DNA from: Symbiodinium natans
Taxonomy: Eukaryota; Sar; Dinophyceae; Suessiales; Symbiodiniaceae
Direction: 5' to 3'
Length of the DNA: 30,000 nucleotides
Assembly: GCA_905221605.1 (NCBI GenBank)
Contig: CAJNDS010002196.1
Location: forward strand, 1 to 30,000
A model generated the notes under the pieces. It made no database searches, was not told the DNA's origin, and worked only from the letters and a program-made list of their open reading frames with translations. Numbering within the stretch: position 1 is the stretch's first letter; each line of letters begins with the position of its first letter. Below are positions 19,301-26,747 of the stretch, piece by piece. A program made the position numbers and the translations under genes.

Positions 19301-22300
19301 CCCAATGACCAGCTTGTGCAAGACGCAAAGCAACATGAACCATTCCTTAGTCAACTGATGGCAAGGAGATCTATTAGAAGTCAACTGATGGCAAGGAGAA
19401 GAACTCACCAGCCAATCTAATAATTCAGCCAAGCCGCTGAAACTTTTTCAGAGAGTAGCCTGCCATGTTCCGTGTGCAGATCGTTTTTCCAGAGACAGCA
19501 TAAACAGAGACGTTGGATGCACAGGGTCAGTGATTGCATCCCTCTTCAATACAACAACGCAGGCAAAGGCTACGCCAAACCCCTTTGCAACAAGGCCGGT
19601 CATGTTCTCGGTAGCTTGTTCCTCTCGTTCTGCTTACTAGCCGAATAGAACTTTACTTTTGCCATGATTGCCATCTTCGCAACTGCTGCGCGGACATTCT
19701 GCGGGCCTGCATACAGGTGGCCAGTTGCCCAATGTTATCTCGAACATTGAAAGCATTGAGCGAGTAAACCTGGGCTGCACAAGACTGTGAACTCAAGTCT
19801 TTTAGGAAGGTTAACGACCAGAGGAAGGTGCTTGCCATGCATTCGTCCCTTTTTCCCAGAGAGCCCAATACCCCTTCATTAAGGAATGTGGCTTAAATGA
19901 TAAAGGGATCCTGATTATGATTTAAGGAGTATTCCTTAACTAAGGGGTATTGGGCTCTTTGGGTTGATGTCAGCTCATGGACCAGGACCCAGTCCCAACA
20001 TTTCGAAGAAGGCAGATGCGGGTTTACGATTCTAGGGGCACCTTATTGTATAAGGGGATCCTACTTTTTGGGGTCTACTTTAAGGGGTTGCTTATTGCAG
20101 GGTGCCCGAAGGCGACACACCCGACACACATACTAGAGAACTGCCTTGTGACACCTACGCGAGACCGCAAATGAAGCTGCAACTCCACAGCCTGTTCGAG
20201 GAATGCCCTTGCCGAGGCGTACTGATCTTACTGGCCCTAAACCCTAAACCCTAAACCCTAAACCCCAAACCACAAACCCCCTTACTGAGTCTTACGGTCC
20301 AAGCCGTGCCTGGGCGTTACTTGAGAATTCGCCTGTCTGAGGGCGCAGCGTCCCGAAATACTCGAAGAGTTCCTTGGCATGGATGGATGGACCAGTCTGT
20401 TCCGCGAGTGGCGGAAGAAGGAGACAAATCATCAGAACCGCCCCTGTCCGTGGACGGAGCATTACCCAAAGAGCCCAATACCCCTTAACTAAGAATATTC
20501 CGTAAATCATAGTAAGGATTCGGATCCCTTTATAACTTAAGCTATGTTCCTTAATTAAGGGGTATTGGGCTCTCTGGGAAGTTGCCACTGTCCAAGCTTC
20601 CAGTCGCTCGGTGAGAGGGTAGTCGTCGCTGGGGAAATATACAGCATACCTCAACGCCACACGCAGCACGTCTCGAGAGGGGGGCCGAGACAGGCATCAA
20701 GACAGGTGTATGATGGCGCCGGGTGGGGATCACTTTCCCAACTGCGGAACTCTGGTCGGTGGGCAAGTCTCTAACTATTCGCCCCGAGGTGTCTTTGATG
20801 TATTCTGGTTTCCACCAGACTGGGCAGAATGGAAGGCACAGCCCAGAACCTGGGAGCACTCTTGCATGCAGACGAGTCACAAAATCTGGTTCAAAAGGAG
20901 AGCCAGTAGTATCTGACAGCAAGGTGACCAACGGAATTCGGTGACACAGCTTTCTGAACACGGTGCCACACAGAGCCAGCCTGCAGGACCAGCAGTAATA
21001 CACCTCGGGGAATATGCAGCAGCCCGAACCGTTTGGGACGAGACTTGTTTTGCTTTTTGCGGCAAAGTTGCAAGCCCAGGTCAGAATAAGAGCACTTCCT
21101 TTCAAAGCTGTCGTCATGAGATAAAGGGAATCCTGAGCATTTCGCTTGCTTCGCAGCACTACCGCAAATCTGGGATGCACAACCTTAAAACGGCTACAAA
21201 TGTCTGCGTCAGACGGAAGAGTATGGTCTACCCCCAAAGATCTCCTCCAGTCTGTCGCATTCGCATGCCGCATACAGGTACATACACATCCACATGTACA
21301 TACATACACCTATTCCTATGTGTATTTACATGTTCTTCTGTGCGTGGTCGCCCCCCCGCCCTTCCCCCCTCCCCACTTAGATGGAAGAGTATGTCAACGC
21401 GGTGAATATCACATTTCAATGTGATGTGGAGGCTACAGGGCTCGGACTTGATTTTAAGTTACGCGCGCGAGAAGTTGAATATTGCGATGATTTACATATT
21501 TCGGTAGAGAAGACATACTAGCAATATGAAATTTTGGAAAGGACGCAATATTATGTTAAAGCATTTGAAACGTCAGATACATTGAAAATTGTAAGTTCGG
21601 GCCTGGGAATACAAATTCACTATTTTCTCCTCTACCGGACATCGCCTAGGAGCCTTCATTCCTTCCTTCTTCTGGCACGCATGGCGACGGAAGTGGCCGC
21701 CCCAAGGGGCGCGAGGCTACAGGTCTCGTCCGGGTGAGGCCAGTGGGTGTGATGCCCCCTCCGCGATTTTGGGGTAGGTGCCCTTTTTGCAACTGGACTG
21801 AGGAAAGGACACGACCCCTACTCAGCCTGGGCGAAAACCCTAAATTACTAACCCTAAACCCCAAACCCTAAGAATAAGATGGGGAGAGAGGCCAGCAAGT
21901 TTGTTGGGTGGACTCGTACGAGCATGCGCCTGCGCCTGTGCACCCACGCATGCATGAATGCCCGATGAATTTGAAACTTTGGGATGCCACTGCAACCCCA
22001 GAACCTGGTTTAGGGTTTAGGGTTTAGGGTTTAGGGTTAGGGTTTAGGGTTTAGGGTTTAGGGTTTAGGGTTTAGGGTTTAGGGTTTAGGGTTTAGGGTT
22101 TAGGGTTTAGGGTTTAGGGTTTAGGGTTTAGGGTTTAGGGTTTTTAGGGTTAGGGTTTAGGGTTTAGGGTTTAGGGTTTTAGGGTTTAGGGTTTAGGGGG
22201 TTTAGGGTTAGGGTTTAGGTTTTTAGGGTTTAGGGTTTAGGGTTTAGGGTTTAGGGTTTAGGGTTTAGGGTTTAGGGTTTAGGGTTTAGGGTTTAGGGTT

Positions 22301-23187
22301 TAGGGTTTAGGGTTTAGGGTTTAGGGTTTAGGGTTTAGGGTTTAGGGTTTAGGGTTTAGGGCTATAGCTGGCAACAGACACGTGAAGTAGCCCAAAGTGC
22401 AGCACAGTCGCAAAAGTTTTGATCAGCCTAACCAGCCTGGCAGGAAAGCTCGTGCATGCGCGTCTGCGGCTTTCAATATGCCATCTCAATTTTGGCAGCG
22501 TGTTGAACCACAGCATGCGTCAAAACCCTGTGCCCCCTGTAGGGTCGCACAAGATGCCTGCAAACTCTTGACCGCAAGGGAAGCAAATCTATGCCTGAGC
22601 AATCGCAGGAGCCGCACCAGGCGGAGCAATCGCAGCAGCGTAGTGTTGATGGGTAATATGTCTTCGGCGACCACATCGATGTACCAACAGCACACCTCGC
22701 AACTCATACACTAGATTCCGTGCAAGGTCCAAAAACAAGTCGCATTTGGAAACTGTTTGGCGTAGTCCCATAAAAAAAAGCTAGCCACTGCATAGCCATA
22801 TGCAAACTGAGAAGAAACCTGCGGCCTGTATAGTATTCACTACAGCTGGCCGGCATATGCCAAGATGCGATGAACGTGTCAATCCAGTTCCAAAGGTCTT
22901 TGACAAAGTCCAAGCCGAATGCAGAAAATTTCATGACGATCTCAACTGTGAAGGCCTCAGTGCTGGCTGATAGCAGCGGCTTTGCTTGTGCTCTGGCAGG
23001 GCAGTGCTCATGCTACACAAGCCGACAAAATCGGCTGCAAACTTTACCTTGCATTGCTCTATAGGGCCTTGCTTTTTGTTTTGGTGGCGTGCGTTCCAAG
23101 CACGAGGCCAGGGCGTGACCAGAGTTCTCAGGGCGAACAGGAAAAGGGCTCTGGGTTAATCCGAAGCACGATGCCAAAGAACCACTC
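16245..23187 (-). CDS. Voltage-gated cation channel with C-terminal EF-hands (multi-exon)
   Basis: Hand splicing of about twenty short minus-strand exons gives one six-helix ion-transport domain plus a pair of EF-hands. In order: S2 (EWFFGI + AFTVEIVMKFSAFG), the WNWID S3 entry, S3, a seven-charge S4 (LLRLLRLVRLLRLLR + LVRLIK), the S4-S5 linker and S5 (DSLYLMTTALKGS..), the pore (MFEITLGNWPPV), S6 (VIGFAVVGVINGVFIQ), then a cytosolic tail (ETFKVASSDNQIMMRQKER), EF-hand 1 (DNDQDGLVSREE), EF-hand 2 (DADKDGDLTMDE) and a helix ending in QD and a stop at 16245-16247. The codon phase agrees at nearly every join. In the family such proteins sit in a membrane, open on depolarisation and pass cations; EF-hands suggest calcium control. 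The visible part has one domain; S1 and the N-terminus are unresolved, so more upstream domains are possible. Most introns start with GC. Introns hold telomere-like tracts and MITEs. Confidence 0.88.
16443..16503 (-). CDS. Channel exon after EF-hand 2
   Basis: 61 bases between GTGGCAG and a GC donor (CAG/GCTGGG). They encode GVARLKGQARSYDLQMLLRQ. The first G completes the Arg codon from the previous exon (LIR). In related dinoflagellate channels as I know them, this RGVARLKG..RS.D segment follows the second EF-hand. Confidence 0.88.
16530..16552 (+). repeat. Short TTTAGGG tract in a channel intron
   Basis: Three units, one as TGTAGGG. Confidence 0.88.
16660..16760. mobile_element. MITE-like inverted-repeat element (family F) in a channel intron
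   Basis: The left part TTTTCCAAAATGGGGGGGCA and right part (inverted: TTTGAAAACTATGGGGGGTC) are approximate inverted repeats. The interior has CCCCTTTAG/CCCCTTAAAGGG. Ends imprecise. Confidence 0.45.
16766..16801 (+). repeat. CCCTAAA tract in a channel intron
   Basis: Five perfect units 28 bases downstream (minus sense) of the EF-hand 2 exon. In gene sense it reads TTTAGGG. Confidence 0.95.
16829..16899 (-). CDS. Channel exon carrying EF-hand 2
   Basis: 71 bases, acceptor TTTCCAG, GC donor (ATCAG/GCGCAG). They encode GDGLYDLILDADKDGDLTMD and then ELIR. The loop D-A-D-K-D-G-D-L-T-M-D-E has Asp at 1, 3, 5, Gly at 6 and Glu at 12, a canonical calcium-binding EF-hand. Confidence 0.93.
16975..17015. 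repeat. TTA trinucleotide microsatellite
   Basis: (TTA)n with one TTG unit, inside a channel intron. Confidence 0.9.
17161..17271 (+). repeat. Degenerate CCCTAAA array in a channel intron
   Basis: About fifteen units with CCCCAAA, CCCTGAA and CCTTAAA variants. More diverged than most tracts here. Confidence 0.93.
17293..17328 (-). CDS. Channel micro-exon between the EF-hands
   Basis: 36 bases, acceptor GCTGTACAG, GT donor (GAT/GTCCTA), phase 0 at both ends. They encode LWLGSMDLDAAD, the linker from EF-hand 1 into the entering helix of EF-hand 2. Confidence 0.82.
17350..17384 (-). CDS. Tentative channel exon ending AFK
   Basis: A good donor (TTCAAG/GTAAGC, donor at 17349) in phase 0 precedes the LWLGS exon. 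The coding frame before it is open (ATLAITAFK), but the acceptor is unclear: AAG near 17385 or CACAG next to CGTTCAAG. Confidence 0.35.
17628..17706. repeat. C-rich low-complexity tract
   Basis: CCCCC runs separated by TA or TC. On the minus strand a G-rich tract. Confidence 0.9.
17799..18019 (+). repeat. Degenerate CCCTAAA blocks with a poly-C run
   Basis: Two heptamer blocks (17799-17830 and 17909-18019) flank a C-rich stretch with about twenty consecutive C (from 17847). All within a channel intron. Confidence 0.9.
18346..18438 (+). repeat. CCCTAAA array in a channel intron
   Basis: About thirteen units with CCCCAAA, CCCTGAA and AGCCTAA variants. Confidence 0.94.
18553..18612. repeat. 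GAC/GAG trinucleotide-like repeat
   Basis: GACGAC and GAGGAC units for about 60 bases. It keeps several frames open; I do not read it as coding. Confidence 0.85.
18714..18751 (-). CDS. Channel exon, second half of EF-hand 1
   Basis: After GCTAAG the exon reads DGLVSREEWRAL and meets a GC donor (CTT/GCGCCT). Its first two bases complete a Gln codon with the last C of the preceding exon, giving the loop DNDQDGLVSREE. The exact 3' end is less sure than the 5' end. Confidence 0.78.
18892..18923 (-). CDS. Channel exon, first half of EF-hand 1
   Basis: 32 bases, acceptor CACCAAG, GC donor (GATC/GCTGTG). They encode RQLFLEADND. The EF loop is cut after its fourth codon begins. Confidence 0.78.
19053..19085 (-). 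CDS. Channel exon, post-S6 tail
   Basis: 33 bases, acceptor CTTGACAG, encoding QKERSSNLHE plus two bases of a Met codon. Best donor is GA (GAGAT/GAAAAT), which keeps frame with the EF-hand 1 exon. The unspliced frame continues a few codons (MKMLLG), so a GT donor at 19036 is an alternative but breaks frame. Confidence 0.7.
19149..19192 (-). CDS. Channel exon, post-S6 tail
   Basis: 44 bases, acceptor CACACACAG, GC donor (GATGAG/GCTGGT). They encode ETFKVASSDNQIMM plus AG, which joins the next exon's G to make Arg (IMMRQKER). Confidence 0.92.
19262..19345 (-). CDS. Channel exon, S6 pore-lining helix
   Basis: 84 bases, phase 0 at both ends, acceptor TTGACTAAG, GC donor (ATCCAG/GCGAGC). They encode EWFMLLCVLHKLVIGFAVVG and then VINGVFIQ. 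This is S6, with Asn near the cytoplasmic gate as in voltage-gated sodium/calcium channels. Confidence 0.95.
19350..19400. repeat. 30-bp tandem duplication in an intron
   Basis: GTCAACTGATGGCAAGGAGA occurs at 19350 and again at 19380. In gene sense it duplicates the TCTCCTTGCCATCAGTTGAC stretch just before the S6 acceptor. Confidence 0.9.
19438..19459 (-). CDS. Channel 22-base micro-exon after the pore
   Basis: Acceptor CATGGCAG, GC donor (TCA/GCGGCT). It encodes LLSEKVS and joins the pore exon (..CR) to S6 (EWFM..) without breaking frame. Confidence 0.85.
19707..19769 (-). CDS. Channel exon, pore helix and selectivity filter
   Basis: 63 bases, acceptor GCAGCCCAG, GC donor (TGCAG/GCCCGC). 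They encode FTRSMLSMFEITLGNWPPVC. The T-L-x-x-W pattern equals the filter of single-domain channels (TLESW in bacterial sodium channels), but the acidic residue is replaced by Gly-Asn. Confidence 0.95.
19855..19963. mobile_element. MITE family A, copy 2 (in a channel intron)
   Basis: 109 bp, ends CCCAGAGAGCCCAATACCCC and inverted GGGGTATTGGGCTCTTTGGG. Flanked by TT on each side. Internal AAAGGGATCCT is shared with other copies. Confidence 0.9.
20020..20105. mobile_element. MITE-like element (family B, degraded copy)
   Basis: GGGTTTACGATTCTAGGGGC, then ACCTTATTG and AAGGGGATCCTACT, match the reversed copy at 14245. The right terminal repeat is not intact. Confidence 0.55.
20227..20287 (+). 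repeat. CCCTAAA tract bounded by a 7-bp direct repeat
   Basis: About six units (CCCTAAA, then CCCCAAA and CCACAAA) lie between two copies of CTTACTG at 20227-20233 and 20281-20287. The tract sits in a channel intron. Confidence 0.8.
20350..20372 (-). CDS. Channel exon, turret to pore
   Basis: It encodes ELFEYFG plus AC, which joins the pore exon's G to make Thr (FGTFTRSML). GC donor (GGGAC/GCTGCG). Acceptor taken as GCCAAG; a longer exon starting at 20392 after GGAACAG is possible. Confidence 0.75.
20465..20578. mobile_element. MITE family A, copy 3 (in a channel intron)
   Basis: 114 bp, ends CCCAAAGAGCCCAATACCCC and inverted GGGGTATTGGGCTCTCTGGG, the TAAGGGGTATTGGGCTCT arm being perfect. 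Flanks are TA and AA, so a 2-bp duplication is not exact here. Confidence 0.9.
20770..20819 (-). CDS. Tentative channel turret exon
   Basis: After CTGCCCAG the minus strand reads WWKPEYIKDTSGRIVR up to a GA donor (AGA/GACTTG), in phase with ELFEYFG. The join to the preceding exon is unsettled; an alternative acceptor (AAACCAG) would begin at TAC ATC (YIKD). Confidence 0.45.
20881..20912 (-). CDS. Channel exon, end of S5
   Basis: Acceptor TTGCTGTCAG, phase 0. It encodes ILLALLLNQI. The 3' end is either TT/GTGACT or TTGT/GACTCG, which decides how it joins the turret exon. Confidence 0.72.
20981..21003 (-). CDS. Channel 23-base micro-exon in S5
   Basis: Acceptor CCCCGAG, GC donor (CTGCAG/GCTGGC). 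It encodes VLLLVLQ in phase with ILLALLLNQI. The join to the preceding exon needs one extra G (see S5 junction finding). Confidence 0.72.
21076..21132 (-). CDS. Channel exon, S4-S5 linker and start of S5
   Basis: 57 bases, acceptor ATGCTCAG, apparent GC donor (TGG/GCTTGC). They encode DSLYLMTTALKGSALILTW. This exon explains part of a 252-codon open frame at 20551-21309, which otherwise reads through introns. Confidence 0.92.
21275..21325. repeat. CATACA-type microsatellite
   Basis: TACATACACA-like units in a channel intron. Confidence 0.75.
21835..21871 (+). repeat. Degenerate CCCTAAA tract in a channel intron
   Basis: Four units with insertions. Confidence 0.85.
22009..22361 (+). repeat. 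Interstitial TTTAGGG array, 353 bp, in a channel intron
   Basis: About fifty TTTAGGG units with a few short-unit and T-run variants in the middle (22141-22230) and long perfect runs on both sides. It starts only 50 bases downstream (gene sense) of the S4-end exon. In gene sense it reads CCCTAAA. Confidence 0.99.
22412..22436 (-). CDS. Channel 25-base micro-exon, end of S4
   Basis: Acceptor CCTGCCAG, GC donor (TTT/GCGACT). The first G completes Arg, then LVRLIKTF. It adds the last Arg and Lys of the S4 ladder and runs in frame into DSLYLM. Confidence 0.88.
22595..22695 (-). CDS. Channel exon, S3 and S4 voltage sensor
   Basis: 101 bases, acceptor GTTGCGAG, GC donor (CTCAG/GCATAG). They encode VCCWYIDVVAEDILPINTT and LLRLLRLVRLLRLL plus AG. 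Arginines at every third position are the voltage-sensing S4 helix. Asp and Glu in S3 can serve as counter-charges. Confidence 0.96.
22869..22955 (-). CDS. Channel exon, S2 to S3
   Basis: 87 bases, acceptor CACTGAG, GC donor (TTCATC/GCATCT), phase 0. They encode AFTVEIVMKFSAFGLDFVKD and LWNWIDTFI. The F-T-V-E-I-V-x-K of S2 and WNWID at S3 are the family hallmarks. Confidence 0.94.
23170..23187 (-). CDS. Channel 18-base micro-exon, start of S2
   Basis: Between ACGCTGAG and GTGCTT lie six codons EWFFGI, phase 0, joining to AFTVEIVMK to complete S2. Very short, so less certain than its neighbours. Confidence 0.55.
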
Positions 23188-23459
23188 CTCAGCGTGCATT
23201 CGATTTAGGGCCGTTTGGGGTGTAGGGTTTAGGGTTGAGGCTTGCAAGGCTGAGACGTAAAGGCCTTTGGGCATGCTGTCTGCAAGTACCCTCTAAGACA
23301 AAATCTTCAAGCCTGCGTGCATGCTTCTCCTATGGGCACATGGATGCAAATCCCGTTTCAGGCGGGCCGAAATGCAAGCCAAGGTCGAAATATTCGAACA
23401 TTGGCCTTGCCCATGGTGCAGTCAGAGATGTTGGCAGATACGCTGCGTAGGCCAGCTCA

Positions 23460-23560
23460 GCCCCAATGTCAATGCCTGAAGTTTCCGGGACAATGAGTTA
23501 GACAAGTTCACAATCAGCCCGAACATGTCTGCCATCAATCTGGGGACTGTTCCCCCCACC
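23460..23560 (-). CDS. Possible channel S1 exon
   Basis: The minus strand reads RLMADMFGLIVNLSNSLSRK followed by LQ and a GC (CTTCAG/GCATTG), with a hydrophobic centre and an Asn like S1 of this family. The next frame (IDIGAELAYAAYLPTS) is also protein-like. I cannot fix the splice sites. Confidence 0.28.
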
Positions 23561-23816
23561 CCTCCCCATATGCAAGCACACAAGGATCCATACAGGTTCG
23601 GTTCCTTTACACCCAAAACGCCTGGCCCAAAGCAGTGCAATCCAAAGCCGTGCTACTGTATCCTAAACTCTCAGAGCAGTGCAATCCTGAACTCCTAAAC
23701 CGTATACCCGAAACATACCCAAACCCACCAAGCAGTGCTGAGCCCGAGTCAGCCCGAGGCCCGATGCCGTGCAATCCTGCTAAAACCCCTCAACGTGTCA
23801 ACCCAACTTCCATCAG

Positions 23817-23928
23817 GTTTAGGGTTTAGGGTTAGGGTTTAGGGTTTAGGGTTTAGGGTTTAGGGTTTAGGGTTTAGGGTTTAGGGTTTAGGGTTTAGGG
23901 TTTAGGGTTTAGGGTTTAGGGTTTAGGG
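23817..23928 (+). repeat. Interstitial TTTAGGG array, 112 bp
   Basis: Sixteen near-perfect units. Confidence 0.98.
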
Positions 23929-24630
23929 CTACGGTCGTCAGGGTGTTCGAACTCAGAAACACTGACAACACAGCCCAACAGAGAAGGGCAATGCAACAAG
24001 GAAGGCACCTGACAAGCCAACACGCACGGCACTTTAGGAGAGGAGGGACTACAGGGACCTAGGACAAAGACTCCGCCACCTGTAAACACCGTACTCGTGC
24101 CCCATAATATTGAAAGCAAGTGTTTCGCCTAGGTGAAATGCTTATTTAGGCTGATTTAACAACAAGGCAGACTTTTGAGGGTGTCGTTGTGAAACGTTGG
24201 GGTTTTCGCAACATGTTGGGGTAAATTTGTTGCTTGGGGGTTCAGCGCAATGGGCTGCGAGAGAGCACGGCAGGGAAGCAGTTGTGCTGGGCTTGGGGTG
24301 GCGGGCGTCGTGCTTTTGGCTTATCCGTCTGGCAGACTCCAGTCTCGGCATTGTTCACAAACTCCATGTAGCAAGTCAAGTTTGCAGGCTTGCGTAAAAT
24401 GCCATGTCTGCAGCATTCTGCAACCGACAGTACGAGTGGCGAGAGGTACAACCGGCAGGGTGCTTTTGAATTGCAATTTCAGACTGAAGTTGCCAGAGAA
24501 AAAGCCCTAAACCCTAAACCCCTTCTTTGCCCCAGGTCTCTCTGACGACCCTCCCGGGCCTATGACTTGGACGTCAGCAGCCATCACCAATGCATTCAAA
24601 ACCTCGCTTTGCTGCGTACTGTCGGTTCGT

Positions 24631-24715
24631 AGGGAAGGGGGGAGTGAGGTACCCCATATCCCCCTATATACACCCTTTAAAGGATTATACAGGGTACCTC
24701 ATTCCCTCATTCCCT
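24631..24715. mobile_element. MITE-like element (family C)
   Basis: 85 bp. The left arm AGGGAAGGGGGGAGTGAGGT+ACCC and right arm (inverted AGGGAATGAGGGAATGAGGT+ACCC) match over 24 bp with about three mismatches. The centre is AT-rich. Confidence 0.7.
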
Positions 24716-25487
24716 ACTAACCACGGTAAGTTTGCCGAATCACGCATGCAAACTTCTACTAACAGGGTCACCTCATCGGGCTGTGGTGGCTAAGGGCGTA
24801 CACGATGCATGGATGTCGGGAAGCAGATAAGCGAAGCAAAGACGTAGCGCCGTCGGAATCGGGGAGGAGAAACGCAAGGGTCATGAACTCTCTTAAGCAT
24901 GTTCGCGGAGTGTTCACGCTAGGCAAAGGTATCGTTCTCGAGGCTGCAAGGAACGACCAACACGCGACAGAAAGGTGATCAAGGAGCCAAAACACCGTAA
25001 TACATCACTCGGTGGAGCTACCGTCTTGCCCGAGAACTGCCACTCAAACCTCAAACCTCGGACCTGAATTCTGCATTTGCACTTTACATAGGAAGCCGGT
25101 ACTCCAATTCACAAGCACGAATCATGCCCGAACCCAGGAGAACCCTGACCGTGTCGGCGAGTGCCCCGCCACCCCTTTGCTCTGCTGTTGCCCTCGCTTT
25201 CACATCAAGCTTTGTTTCGGAGTACCCTTGTCTAGTTTCTTCATCACACAAACTTGTCAGATGCACTGGAACATTGCCATGTCTTACATCCATCAAGATA
25301 CACACACATACATATATATATACACTTCATTCTCTACATATATCTATATATGTGCACTATATATCATATGTTACATGTACTACACGTTGCATATTATTCA
25401 CTTGTGAAATCGTATCTAGCTCAATGTGATGATTACAAAACATGTCAGAAAAAAGTCTGTATTGTAAATAACTAAATAAATATCTAC

Positions 25488-25499
25488 ATATTATATATA

Positions 25500-25540
<41 letters not shown>

Positions 25541-25546
25541 ATGTCG
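25488..25546. repeat. ATATGT microsatellite
   Basis: (ATATAT)n passing into ATATGT hexamers. A related CATATATATA patch lies at 25300-25390. Confidence 0.95.
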
Positions 25547-25728
25547 TATCGAGTCTATGGCCTAAGCTTGTATCCTAGATGTAAATTTGAATGCATGCTC
25601 TTCGGTCCCCATTGCTTCCCGGCAGCGATCAAGCTGGCAAAGGAGGTCTCGAACAGTGCACTTTGCCTCCGCGCATGAACGCCCTCTTTTCGGGTTTAGG
25701 GTTTAGGGACTGCAGACATGTCGCATGA

Positions 25729-25841
25729 TTTGGGGGTTTACGAAAATAAGGGACCTTGAATATAGATAACCCACATATATAGTAGGATCCCCTTATACTA
25801 AGGACCCCAATAAGGTACCCCCTATTTCGGAAAGCCCCATT
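25729..25841. mobile_element. MITE-like element (family B, copy 5)
   Basis: The left end TTTGGGGGTTTACGAAAATA and right end (inverted: AAATGGGGCTTTCCGAAATA) are inverted repeats. The interior GTAGGATCCCCTTATACTAA and GGACCCCAATAAGGTACCCC are the best preserved of the family. Confidence 0.75.
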
Positions 25842-26747
25842 TCTCAGATAAAAACAACGCCTTGCAAATGTATGGCGTACCAGGACACACAAAGCGGCGA
25901 TACCGAGCAAAACAGTTGCCAGGCGCGTCCCGCCACCCGTCATTTTGCGTGTGGATACCAAGGTGGGTGAACCTCAGCTGACACCATGTAGCGTGCAGAA
26001 GGTAGAACAGACATGCTCTCATGTCGCCAGATCGCTCCGCTTTGGTGGTTGAACAGTTTCAACACACGGGATACTGGCATGAAAAGAACCATGCCATGTG
26101 CGCATAAGACTACGGAGAGGGGTTAGAATTTGAAGACGCCTCTATGCATGCGCCCGCAGCAACCCTCTGAAACTGTGGAGCCTCGAAGTTTCCGAGGGGG
26201 GCCCCTAAGCCTCTGGGCCGGTCCGGCGAAGCTTCCATAAGGCTCCACGCCTTTCATGCTTTTTAAGCTAAACGGTCCAAGACTGCCCCTTGCTAAGTCC
26301 ATGAATAATCAATTTTTCACAAGGGGCTCGACTGCTGCCCTTTCTGCCCATGAATAATTAACAATTAATGAATTAATGGGGGGGGGACGGGAGGGGGGGG
26401 GGGCAGGCCCTCAACATCTGGATGGTTTTATCGAATCCTGCATGACGGGGGTGGCAACATGTGTTGTAGCTGTGTGGTGGGTGCACTTTAAGGTCAGAGG
26501 CCAAGTGCCTAGCCCTTTTGAACCCAGACTGAGACAAGCTTGCTGGGATTCCTGCCAACCTGAAAGTGATGCAGACAAGGGACTTGTGCCTCTGGGCACC
26601 ACTGATAACTGCAGGACGACAGCAGAGCACATATGGCCCACCATGCATGAAAGTAGTAAAACTGAAACAAAATCTGTACATCGTCCACGGGCTGCTCACA
26701 AACCGCACATGATCACTTCGGAAGACTCCCAACCCACAAGACAGCGG

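Larger units (their letters stand above)
23940..26740. other. Mostly repeat and unassigned sequence
   Basis: It holds short telomere-like tracts (24505-24522, 25690-25709), two MITE-like elements, AT microsatellites (25300-25390, 25488-25546), a G-run (26380-26402) and only short overlapping open frames. The channel's missing 5' exons could lie here, but I could not identify them. Confidence 0.5.

Noticed and set aside
20551-21309. 252-codon minus-strand open frame, the longest in the window
   Set aside because: Only 57 bases of it (21076-21132) are channel exon in that frame; other true exons inside it lie in different frames, and its end is translated MITE.
22009-22361. A true chromosome end
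   Set aside because: Channel exons lie on both sides of the array and the gene reads across it.
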